From: Pseudomonas sp. CHM02
GTDB taxonomy: Bacteria; Pseudomonadota; Gammaproteobacteria; Pseudomonadales; Pseudomonadaceae
Direction of reading: 5' to 3'
Length of the DNA: 42,501 bases
Assembly: GCF_000612585.1 (NCBI RefSeq)
Contig: NZ_JFCA01000055.1
Span: 1 to 42,501, forward strand
How positions within the stretch are numbered: position 1 is the stretch's first letter; every line of letters starts with the position of its first letter. This document shows, one piece after another, positions 16,212 through 23,482 of the stretch. A model generated the notes under the pieces. It was not told the origin of the DNA. It saw nothing but the letters and a program-made list of their open reading frames with translations, and searched no databases. Made by a program: the position numbers and the translations under genes.

Positions 16212-16996
16212 GCTTGTTGGTCAAAAGCAGCAAACGCGGAAAAACCATGGTTGCCCTGGAAGCCGGGCGCCTGGAGTACGTGGGCTTTGCCGCCTATCGC
16301 CTGAGCCTGGGCGAGACCCTGCCGGTCAGTGCCGGTGATCAGGAGCTGTGCCTGGTGCTGCTCAGCGGTCGGGTGAACATCGAGGGCGAAGGCTTCAACT
16401 GGCAGAACCTTGGGGATCGCCAATCGGTGTTTGAAGAAAAATCCCCCTTCGCCGCCTACCTGCCACCGGGCACCGATGCCCAGGTCACCGCCTTGAGCGA
16501 TGTGCAGATCGCCGTGTGCGCTGCACCTGGGGCAGAAGGCTACGAGCCACGCCTGATCCGCCCGGAAAACTGCAAGCGCAGCGTGCGTGGCAAAGGCGCC
16601 AACACCCGCTACGTGTGCGACATCCTGCCCGACAGCGAGCCCGCCCATTCGCTGCTGGTGGTGGAGGTGCGCACGCCGTCCGGGCATTCGTCGAGCTACC
16701 CGCCGCACAAGCACGACACTGACGACCTGCCGCACCAGAGCTTCCTTGAAGAGACCTACTACCACCAGATCAACCCGCCCCAGGGCTTCGTGTTCCAGCG
16801 GGTGTACACCGACGACCGCAGCATCGACCAGGCCATGGCCGTGGAAAACAGCGACCTGGTGGTGGTGCCCAAGGGGTATCACCCGGTCAGCGTGCCGTAT
16901 GGCTACGAGTCCTACTACCTCAACGTGATGGCCGGCCCCAAGCGCGCCTGGCATTTTCACAACGACCCGCAGCACAGCTGGCTGCTGGACCTTTAA
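16208..16996 (+). CDS. iolB: 5-deoxy-glucuronate isomerase IolB
   Basis: Isomerase of 262 residues converting 5-deoxy-glucuronate to 5-dehydro-2-deoxygluconate. It has the double-cupin layout of the KduI/IolB family: an N-terminal cupin with poor metal site (about 30-115) and a C-terminal cupin with metal ligands in SSYPPHKHD, FLEETYYHQ and GYHPVSVPYG (about 160-235), ending in the family signature WHFHNDPQH. It starts inside the iolE stop codon. Full length, no sign of damage. Confidence 0.95.
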   Translation: MSLLVKSSKRGKTMVALEAGRLEYVGFAAYRLSLGETLPVSAGDQELCLVLLSGRVNIEGEGFNWQNLGDRQSVFEEKSPFAAYLPPGTDAQVTALSDVQIAVCAAPGAEGYEPRLIRPENCKRSVRGKGANTRYVCDILPDSEPAHSLLVVEVRTPSGHSSSYPPHKHDTDDLPHQSFLEETYYHQINPPQGFVFQRVYTDDRSIDQAMAVENSDLVVVPKGYHPVSVPYGYESYYLNVMAGPKRAWHFHNDPQHSWLLDL

Positions 16997-17024
16997 TCAG
17001 CGGTTTGGACGGAGAACAACAACA

Positions 17025-17846
17025 ATGAAGTCGCCTCTACGTTTCGCCCTTAACCGCATGGTTGCCCCCAATCTTTCCCTGCCGGATTTCATCCAGTTGG
17101 CCGCAACGCTCAAGTGCGATGCGATCGAGATTCGCAACGACCTGGCCGACAAGCAGATCGAATTCGGTACCCCGGCCAGCCGCGTGCGCGAACTGTGCGC
17201 GGTGCAGGGCATCACCGTGTTGTCGATCAACGCGCTGTACCCCTTTGATATGTGGAACGACGAGCGCCGGGCCCAGGCGATCAAACTGGCGACCTATGCC
17301 CGCGAATGCGGTGCACAGGGCCTGGTGATGTGTCCGTTCAATGAGCCGGGCGACACGCGCAGCGAAGCTCAGCGCGCGGCCGCGTTGCGCACGGCCTTGA
17401 GCGAATTGGCGCCGATCCTGCGCGAGTACGGGATTCTCGGTTTCATCGAACCCTTGGGTTTTGAAGAATGTGCCCTGCGCCGCAAGCGCGTGGCGGTGGA
17501 CGCGATCAAGTCCATCGGCGGCCTGGATGTGTTCCGCCTGGTGCACGACACGTTCCACCATCACCTGGCCAGCGAGCATGAGTTCTTCCCGGAACTGACT
17601 GGCCTGGTGCATATCTCCGGCGTGGAAGATGCCGAGGCGCCGCTGAACGCGATTCGCGACGGCCACCGCGTGCTGGTGGGCGAGGGTGACATCCTCGGCA
17701 ACGCGGCGCAGATCGACACCTTGCTTAGCACCGGCTACGGCGGCTACCTGTCGTTCGAACCGTTTGCCGAGAGCGTGCACGGCCTGGCCGACATCCAGCA
17801 GGCGTTGGGCGCAAGCATTGCCCACCTGCAGAAATCCCGGACCTGA
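17025..17846 (+). CDS. iolI: Inosose isomerase-like TIM-barrel protein IolI
   Basis: Protein of 273 residues of the sugar phosphate isomerase/epimerase (AP endonuclease 2-like) family. Metal ligands of the barrel can be placed at FIEPLGFEE, LVHDTFHHH, LVHISGVED and the late SFEPF glutamate, matching the Glu-Asp-His-Glu set of Bacillus IolI. In Bacillus this enzyme interconverts 2-keto-myo-inositol and 1-keto-D-chiro-inositol; the same role is inferred from family and operon place. GGAG lies about 10 nt before the ATG. It sits 28 bp after iolB and is followed by a REPIN. Confidence 0.88.
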   Translation: MKSPLRFALNRMVAPNLSLPDFIQLAATLKCDAIEIRNDLADKQIEFGTPASRVRELCAVQGITVLSINALYPFDMWNDERRAQAIKLATYARECGAQGLVMCPFNEPGDTRSEAQRAAALRTALSELAPILREYGILGFIEPLGFEECALRRKRVAVDAIKSIGGLDVFRLVHDTFHHHLASEHEFFPELTGLVHISGVEDAEAPLNAIRDGHRVLVGEGDILGNAAQIDTLLSTGYGGYLSFEPFAESVHGLADIQQALGASIAHLQKSRT

Positions 17847-17857
17847 CACCGGACAAA

Positions 17858-17949
17858 CTGTGGGAGCGGGCTTGCTCGCGAAGGCGGTGGATCAGTAAAT
17901 GAATCAAGTGACTGACACACCGTCTTCGCGAGCAAGCCCGCTCCCACAG
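17858..17949. repeat. REPIN between iolI and iolD
   Basis: Perfect 25-bp arms: 17858-17882 (CTGTGGGAGCGGGCTTGCTC and on) and 17925-17949, with a 42-bp spacer. The core is GCGGGCTTGCTCGCGA, a different REP class from the GCCGGC elements at 15183 and 36701. It lies wholly between two operon genes, 46 bp before iolD. Confidence 0.92.
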
Positions 17950-17995
17950 GTGATCGCTATTGATCGACAGATTTGCATTCATTCAAGGTGCGAAC

Positions 17996-19927
17996 ATGAC
18001 CACAACACGATTGACCATGGCCCAGGCCCTGGTGAAGTTCCTGGATAACCAATACATCGAAGTCGATGGCGTGCAGAGCAAGTTTGTCGCCGGGGTGTTC
18101 ACGATTTTCGGTCACGGCAATGTGCTGGGCCTGGGCCAGGCCCTTGAGCAGGACAGCGGTGACCTGGTGGTGCACCAGGGTCGCAACGAGCAGGGCATGG
18201 CCCACGCGGCGATCGGTTTCGCCAAGCAGCACCTGCGCCGCAAGATCTACGCGTGCACTGCCTCCGTGGGCCCTGGCGCCGCCAACATGCTGACTGCTGC
18301 GGCGACGGCCACGGCCAACCGTATCCCGTTGCTGCTGTTGCCCGGCGATGTCTACGCCAGTCGCCAACCCGACCCGGTGCTGCAACAGATCGAGCAGTTC
18401 CATGACTTGAGCATCAGCACCAACGATGCCTTCCGCTCGGTCAGCAAGTACTGGGACCGCATCAACCGCCCCGAGCAGTTGATGACCGCCGCCATCCACG
18501 CCATGCGCGTGCTGACCGACCCGGCCGAGACCGGCGCCGTGACCCTGGCATTGCCCCAGGACGTGCAGGCCGAGGCCTGGGACTATCCGGATTATTTCCT
18601 GCACAAGCGCGTGCACCGTATCGAGCGTCGCCCGGCGACCACCGCGATGATCGGTGATGCGTTGGCCGCCTTCCGGGGCAAGCGCAAGCCGCTGATCATC
18701 TGCGGTGGCGGCGTGAAGTACTCCGGCGCCAATGCCGCGCTGCAAGCCTTTGCCGAACGCTTTGATATTCCCCTCGCCGAGACCCAGGCGGGCAAGAGCG
18801 CCGTGGTCTCCAGCCACCCGCTGAACGTCGGTGGGATTGGTGAAACCGGTTGCCTGGCAGCGAACCTGCTGGCGCCCGAGGCCGACCTGATCATTGGCGT
18901 CGGCACGCGCTACACCGACTTCACCACCTCGTCCAAGTCGCTGTTCAAGCACCCTGAGGTGAAGTTCCTCAACCTCAATATCAGCCCATGCGATGCCTTG
19001 AAGCTCGACGGCGTGCAAGTGCTGGCCGATGCGCAGGTCGCTCTCGAAGCATTGGCGGATGCCCTCGGCGATTACCGCTCCGGCTGGGGCGGGCAGGTCG
19101 CCGAGGCCAAGGCGCAGTTGGACGCCGAAGTGGACCGCGTGCACCACGTGGAATATGCCGGCGACGGGTTTGTGCCCGAGGTCGACGACCGCCTGGACCG
19201 TGCGGTACTGCGTGAATTCATCGAGTTGACCGGCTCGTGCCTGACCCAGAGCCGGGTGCTGGGCGTGCTGAATCAGACCCTGGCCGACGATGCCATCATC
19301 GTCGCCGCCGCCGGCAGCCTGCCCGGCGACCTGCAGCGTGCCTGGCGCAGCAAGGGCGTCAACACCTACCACGTCGAATACGGCTATTCCTGCATGGGCT
19401 ACGAGATCAACGCCGCCCTGGGCGTGAAACTCGCTGAACCGACCAAGGAGGTCTACGCCCTGGTCGGTGACGGCTCCTACATGATGCTGCACTCGGAGCT
19501 GGCCACCTCGATCCAGGAGCGGCGCAAGATCAACGTGGTGCTGCTCGACAACATGGCCTTCGGCTGCATCAACAACCTGCAGATCGGCAATGGCATGGAC
19601 AGCTTCGGCACCGAGTTCCGCTTCCGCAACCCCGAGAGCGGCAAGCTCGATGGCGGGTTGGTGCCGGTGGATTTCGCCATGAGCGCGGCCGCCTATGGCT
19701 GCAAGACCTACAAGGTCGGCACCGTGGAGCAACTCGAGGCGGCGCTGGCGGATGCGCGTACCCAAACGGTTTCGACGCTGATTGATATCAAGGTGCTGCC
19801 CAAGACCATGATCCACGGCTACCTGTCGTGGTGGCGGGTAGGCGTGGCGCAGGTGTCCACCAGCGAGCGCACCAATGCCGCTGCGAAAAAACTCAATGAA
19901 CACCTGGCCAAGGCCCGGCAGTACTAA
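17996..19927 (+). CDS. iolD: Trihydroxycyclohexane-1,2-dione acylhydrolase IolD
   Basis: Thiamine-diphosphate enzyme of 643 residues that hydrolyses 3D-(3,5/4)-trihydroxycyclohexane-1,2-dione to 5-deoxy-glucuronate. It has the three-domain plan of the acetolactate synthase superfamily: N-terminal PYR domain with the catalytic Glu (GRNEQGMAHAA), central domain (PLIICGGGVKYSGAN), C-terminal PP domain with VGDGSYMMLHSELATSI and an Asn about 27 residues on (VVLLDN) that bind Mg-TPP. The ATG at 17996 has AAGG 7 nt upstream; the in-frame ATG at 17960 lies next to the REPIN and has no such site. Confidence 0.95.
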   Translation: MTTTRLTMAQALVKFLDNQYIEVDGVQSKFVAGVFTIFGHGNVLGLGQALEQDSGDLVVHQGRNEQGMAHAAIGFAKQHLRRKIYACTASVGPGAANMLTAAATATANRIPLLLLPGDVYASRQPDPVLQQIEQFHDLSISTNDAFRSVSKYWDRINRPEQLMTAAIHAMRVLTDPAETGAVTLALPQDVQAEAWDYPDYFLHKRVHRIERRPATTAMIGDALAAFRGKRKPLIICGGGVKYSGANAALQAFAERFDIPLAETQAGKSAVVSSHPLNVGGIGETGCLAANLLAPEADLIIGVGTRYTDFTTSSKSLFKHPEVKFLNLNISPCDALKLDGVQVLADAQVALEALADALGDYRSGWGGQVAEAKAQLDAEVDRVHHVEYAGDGFVPEVDDRLDRAVLREFIELTGSCLTQSRVLGVLNQTLADDAIIVAAAGSLPGDLQRAWRSKGVNTYHVEYGYSCMGYEINAALGVKLAEPTKEVYALVGDGSYMMLHSELATSIQERRKINVVLLDNMAFGCINNLQIGNGMDSFGTEFRFRNPESGKLDGGLVPVDFAMSAAAYGCKTYKVGTVEQLEAALADARTQTVSTLIDIKVLPKTMIHGYLSWWRVGVAQVSTSERTNAAAKKLNEHLAKARQY

Positions 19928-19945
19928 TAACAAGAGGAGTTTTGT

Positions 19946-20956
19946 ATGTCTTTGAAGCTAGGTGTGATCGGTACAGGCGCTATCGGCCGGGACCATATCC
20001 GTCGTTGCAGCCAGACGTTGCTCAACAGCCAGGTGGTGGCGGTGACCGACATCAACCTTGAACAAGCTGCCAAGGTTGTCGCAGATTTGAAGCTGGACGC
20101 CGAGGTGTATGCGGACGGCCATGCGTTGATCAACTCACCGCAGGTGGAAGCGATCCTGGTGACCTCTTGGGGCCCGAGTCACGAAGCGTTCGTGCTCGCC
20201 GCCATCGCCGCCGGCAAACCGGTGTTCTGCGAAAAGCCCCTGGCGGTCACGGCCGAGGGTTGCCGCAAGATCGTCGACGCCGAAGTGGCCTACGGCAAGC
20301 GCCTGGTGCAGGTCGGCTTCATGCGCCCGTACGACGAAGGTTATCGCGCCCTCAAGGCCGTGATCGACAGCGGCCAGATCGGCGAGCCGTTGATGCTGCA
20401 CTGCGCGCACCGCAACCCCACGGTGGGCGAGCACTACAAGACCGACATGGCGATCACCGACACCTTGATCCACGAGCTGGATGTGTTGCGTTGGCTGCTC
20501 AACGATGACTACGTGTCGGTACAAGTGGTGTTCCCGCGCAAATCCAGCAAGGCCCTGGCTCACCTGCGCGACCCGCAGATCGTGCTGCTGGAAACCGCCA
20601 AGGGCACGCGCATCGATGTGGAAGTGTTTGTGAACTGCCAATACGGCTACGACATCCAGTGCGAAGTGGTGGGGGAGACCGGTATCGCCAAGCTGCCGGA
20701 GCCGTCCCAGGTACAACTGCGCAGCGGGGCGAAGCTGTCCAATGCGATTCTTATGGACTGGAAGGATCGGTTTATCGGTGCCTATGACGTGGAGTTGCAG
20801 GCGTTTATCGACAGCGTGCTTGCGGGCCAGGTCGGTGGGCCGTCGGCGTGGGATGGATTTGCCGCGGCGGTGGCGGCGGATGCGTGTATCGAGGCGCAGA
20901 CCAGTGAGCAGATTGTGAAGGTGTGCCTGCCGGATCGCCCGCACTTCTACGGCTAA
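19946..20956 (+). CDS. iolG: Inositol 2-dehydrogenase IolG
   Basis: NAD-dependent dehydrogenase of 336 residues, first step of the pathway (myo-inositol to 2-keto-myo-inositol). It has the Gfo/Idh/MocA plan: Rossmann fold with GVIGTGAIG at residues 6-14, then the catalytic EKPL with Lys97, then Asp172 and His176 in DTLIHELD. These three numbers match the catalytic Lys97/Asp172/His176 of Bacillus Idh. A strong AGAGGAG site lies 6 nt before the ATG. It is 18 bp after iolD. Full length. Confidence 0.95.
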   Translation: MSLKLGVIGTGAIGRDHIRRCSQTLLNSQVVAVTDINLEQAAKVVADLKLDAEVYADGHALINSPQVEAILVTSWGPSHEAFVLAAIAAGKPVFCEKPLAVTAEGCRKIVDAEVAYGKRLVQVGFMRPYDEGYRALKAVIDSGQIGEPLMLHCAHRNPTVGEHYKTDMAITDTLIHELDVLRWLLNDDYVSVQVVFPRKSSKALAHLRDPQIVLLETAKGTRIDVEVFVNCQYGYDIQCEVVGETGIAKLPEPSQVQLRSGAKLSNAILMDWKDRFIGAYDVELQAFIDSVLAGQVGGPSAWDGFAAAVAADACIEAQTSEQIVKVCLPDRPHFYG

Positions 20957-20982
20957 ACCAATGAGGAAACTCGGTCAAATAG

Positions 20983-21069
20983 GTGGGAGCTGGCTTGCCT
21001 GCGATAGCGGTCTTTCGGTTAAAAATGTAGCGCCTGACACACCGCCTTCGCAGGCAAGCCAGCTCCCAC
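20983..21069. repeat. REPIN between iolG and the second dehydrogenase
   Basis: Arms GTGGGAGCTGGCTTGCCTGC (from 20983) and its complement ending at 21069 match over 22 bp, with about 43 bp between. The core CTGGCTTGCCTGCGA is a third sequence variant in this window. It lies 26 bp after iolG and 37 bp before the next start. Confidence 0.9.
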
Positions 21070-21106
21070 AGTTGATCCGGTTTCCAGTTCAAGAAGGTAT
21101 CTACTC

Positions 21107-22135
21107 ATGCGAATCGGATTGGTTGGCTACGGCCACGGAGGGCGCTTCTTTCATGCGCCGCTGATTGCAACCCTGCCAGGCGCCACCTTTGTCGGCGTGG
21201 TCACCCGCTCACCGGAACGCCGCCAGCAATTGGCGACTGATCATCCCGGCCTCAAGGCCTTCGACTCCATCGGCCAGATCGTCGAAGCCGGTGTCGACGC
21301 GCTGGTCATCTCCACCACCCTCAAAGGCCGCCCGGCGCTGGTGCTGGAAGCCATCGAACACGGCGTCACGGTGGTCAGTGACAAACCCTTCGCCGCCAAC
21401 GCCGAACAGGCCCAGGCGCTGATCACCGCGGCTGAACGCCAGGGCTCACTGCTCAGCGTCTACCAGAACCGGCGCTGGGACTCGGACTACCTGACCCTGC
21501 GCAAGCTCATCGACGCTGGCGCCCTCGGTCGCATCACCCGTTTCGAATCGCGCGTGGAACGCTACAGCCCGCAAGCCGTCGGCAACGCCAGCGGTGGCGG
21601 CTGGCTGCGTGACCTGGGCAGCCATTTGGTCGATCAGGCCCTGCAACTGTTCGGCCCGGTAGATCGTGTATTCGCCCAACTGCACTACACCGCCGAACAC
21701 CCCACGGTGGACCACGGCTTCTTTGTCTCCCTGAGCCATGCCAGCGGGGTGATCTCTCATCTGTGGGGCAATGCCTTGCAGAACAGCCAGGCGCCGCGTT
21801 TTCGCGTCAGTGGTACGTCGGGCTGCTACACAGTCGAAGGCCTGGACGGCCAGGAAGAAGCCTTGATGGCTGGCAAGTCGCCCAAGACCGAAGGCGAGCA
21901 TTGGGGCGCCGAGGAACACCGACGCTGGGGCTGGTTCGAACAGGGCTCGGAGCGCGAGCGCGTGCCGTCGGAGAAGGGCTGTTGGACGCAGTTCTATCGA
22001 CAGTTGCAGTCGGCGGTGCAAGGGCAGGGGCCGTTGCCGGTGGACGCCTATGACGCGCTGGAAACCACCCGTATATTGGACGCCGCACGCCTGAGCGCCG
22101 AGCGCCAGCAGGTGGTTTCAACAAAAATAGAATAA
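21107..22135 (+). CDS. Gfo/Idh/MocA oxidoreductase, possible scyllo-inositol dehydrogenase
   Basis: NAD(P)-dependent dehydrogenase of 342 residues. Rossmann start IGLVGYGHGGRFFHAPL, catalytic SDKPFA with Lys93, then YQNRRWDSDYLTLRKLI and a DLGSHLVDQALQLFG segment with the substrate-binding Asp/His. This pattern, with the QNRRWD motif, is that of the YdgJ/YvaA (IolW-like) branch, some of which oxidise scyllo-inositol or reduce scyllo-inosose. It is the last gene of the catabolic row, after IolG, so a second inositol isomer as substrate is likely; the exact reaction is inference. AAGG lies 9 nt before the ATG. Confidence 0.85.
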   Translation: MRIGLVGYGHGGRFFHAPLIATLPGATFVGVVTRSPERRQQLATDHPGLKAFDSIGQIVEAGVDALVISTTLKGRPALVLEAIEHGVTVVSDKPFAANAEQAQALITAAERQGSLLSVYQNRRWDSDYLTLRKLIDAGALGRITRFESRVERYSPQAVGNASGGGWLRDLGSHLVDQALQLFGPVDRVFAQLHYTAEHPTVDHGFFVSLSHASGVISHLWGNALQNSQAPRFRVSGTSGCYTVEGLDGQEEALMAGKSPKTEGEHWGAEEHRRWGWFEQGSERERVPSEKGCWTQFYRQLQSAVQGQGPLPVDAYDALETTRILDAARLSAERQQVVSTKIE

Positions 22136-22156
22136 AATTCTAAAACAGGTTGATAT

Positions 22157-22170
22157 GGAAATTATTTTCC
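22157..22170. promoter_or_regulatory. Candidate IolR operator in front of the ABC importer
   Basis: GGAA (22157-22160), N6, TTCC (22167-22170) within TGGAAATTATTTTCCAAT. Seventeen of the surrounding positions can be aligned with the site at 13111-13124, differing only in the A/T centre. This suggests that importer and catabolic genes are two transcription units under one repressor. Confidence 0.7.
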
Positions 22171-22262
22171 AATAAAGTCTTTTCCAGGTTGCATAAAGTA
22201 CGTTCGGACCCGATCCGCACGACTCAACAAAAACAAGATCAAAAACAACCAGGTACCGTCAG

Positions 22263-22439
22263 ATGAAAATCTTCAACGCTGTACTGCGAGTTTTACGCCC
22301 TGCCCACACGCCACGCGGTCTGCCCCGCGCCCGGCCGTTCTACTTCTCTTTCCTCAATGTGCTGTGCGTCGAAAACAAAGGCGCGCTGGTCTGCTGCATT
22401 CCAGGCGCACCGGTGGTCCGGCTGCCTGCTGAGCGCTGA
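22263..22439 (+). CDS. Possible 58-residue leader ORF upstream of importer
   Basis: An open frame of 58 codons starting MKIFNAVLRVLRP, rich in Arg and Pro in the first half and hydrophobic with three cysteines in the second (NVLCVENKGALVCCIPG). It lies downstream of the operator and 48 bp before the binding-protein gene. Third-position GC is about 69 percent, lower than the neighbours but above chance for an untranslated AT-rich leader. The only ribosome-binding candidate is an AGG about 10 nt before the ATG. It could be a small protein, a translated leader or chance; I do not recognise it. Confidence 0.35.
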   Translation: MKIFNAVLRVLRPAHTPRGLPRARPFYFSFLNVLCVENKGALVCCIPGAPVVRLPAER

Positions 22440-22487
22440 TAAACGCAACGTCCAAAAAACCAACAAGAAAGTGGAGACAGACCGTTC

Positions 22488-23417
22488 ATGAAGACCCCGA
22501 TCCGTTTTACCGCGCTGGCCTTGTCCATGCTGCTCGCCAGCGGTGTTGCCGCGGCTGCCGATCTCAAGATAGGCGTGAGCATGTCCGCCTTCGATGACAC
22601 CTTCCTCACCTACCTGCGCGAAGACATGGACAAGCAAGCCAAGTCCTATCCCAAGGGCGATGGCGTGCAGCTGCAGTTCGAAGACGCCCGCGCCGATGTG
22701 GTGAAGCAGTTGAGCCAGGTCGAGAACTTTATCAGCCAGAAAGTCGACGCCATCATCGTCAACCCGGTGGACACGGCTTCGACCGGCAACATCATCAAGG
22801 CCGCCACGGCGGCGAAAATCCCGCTGGTGTTCGTCAACCGCCGCCCTGATAGCCCGACATTGGCCTCAGGCGTAGCGGCGGTGACCTCCGACGATGTCGA
22901 GGCCGGCAAGCTGCAGATGCAGTACATCGCCGAAAAGCTCGGCGGCAAGGGCAACATTGTGATCCTGCTGGGTGACCTGGCGAACAACTCCACCACCAAC
23001 CGTACCAAGGGCGTGAAGGAAGTCCTGGCCAAATACCCGGGCATCAAGGTCGAACAGGAACAGACCGGGATCTGGCTGCGTGACAAGGGCATGACCCTGG
23101 TCAACGACTGGCTGACCCAGGGCCGCGACTTCCAGGCGGTGCTGTCGAATAACGATGAGATGGCGATCGGTGCCGCCATGGCCTTGAAGTCGGCGGGTAA
23201 GAAGGGCGTATTGATCGCCGGTGTCGACGGCACGCCGGACGGCCTGAACGCGATCACCAAGGGCGACATGACCGTGTCGGCCTTCCAGGATGCCAAGGGC
23301 CAGGCGGACAAGTCGGTGGAAACGGCGCGCAAGATGGCCAAGAACGAGCCCATCGAGCAGAACGTGGTGATCCCGTTCCAACTGATCACCCCGGACAACG
23401 TCAAAGACTTCAAGTAG
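22488..23417 (+). CDS. Sugar (inositol) ABC importer, periplasmic binding protein
   Basis: Periplasmic binding protein of 309 residues, type I fold of the ribose/galactose group. A signal peptide (MKTPIRFTALALSMLLASG, cut after AAA near residue 24) is followed by LKIGVSMSAFDDTFLTYLRE. Sugar-binding and hinge regions: QKVDAIIVNPVD, PLVFVNRRPD, SNNDEMAIGAAMAL and IAGVDGTPDGL. GTGGAG lies before the ATG. Position behind the iol genes and under a shared operator makes myo-inositol the likely ligand, as for IbpA of Caulobacter; ligand assignment is inference. Confidence 0.9.
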   Translation: MKTPIRFTALALSMLLASGVAAAADLKIGVSMSAFDDTFLTYLREDMDKQAKSYPKGDGVQLQFEDARADVVKQLSQVENFISQKVDAIIVNPVDTASTGNIIKAATAAKIPLVFVNRRPDSPTLASGVAAVTSDDVEAGKLQMQYIAEKLGGKGNIVILLGDLANNSTTNRTKGVKEVLAKYPGIKVEQEQTGIWLRDKGMTLVNDWLTQGRDFQAVLSNNDEMAIGAAMALKSAGKKGVLIAGVDGTPDGLNAITKGDMTVSAFQDAKGQADKSVETARKMAKNEPIEQNVVIPFQLITPDNVKDFK

Positions 23418-23482
23418 CCCTTACATAACAACAATAAGCCGGCAGGGCGGTCGTGCCCGCTCTGCCGATGGAGTACCTCCCT

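Larger units (their letters stand above)
22136..22487. other. Gap before ABC importer: operator and possible leader ORF
   Basis: This 352-bp gap separates the catabolic genes from the importer. It holds the second GGAA-N6-TTCC operator (22157-22170), an AT-rich promoter-like stretch up to about 22200, and a 58-codon open frame (22263-22439) between the operator and the binding-protein gene. No terminator hairpin with a T-run was seen. Confidence 0.6.

Noticed and set aside
17957..19933. 658-codon minus-strand frame opposite iolD
   Set aside because: Shadow frame of iolD; low-complexity His/Gln/Gly composition, and iolD is unambiguous.
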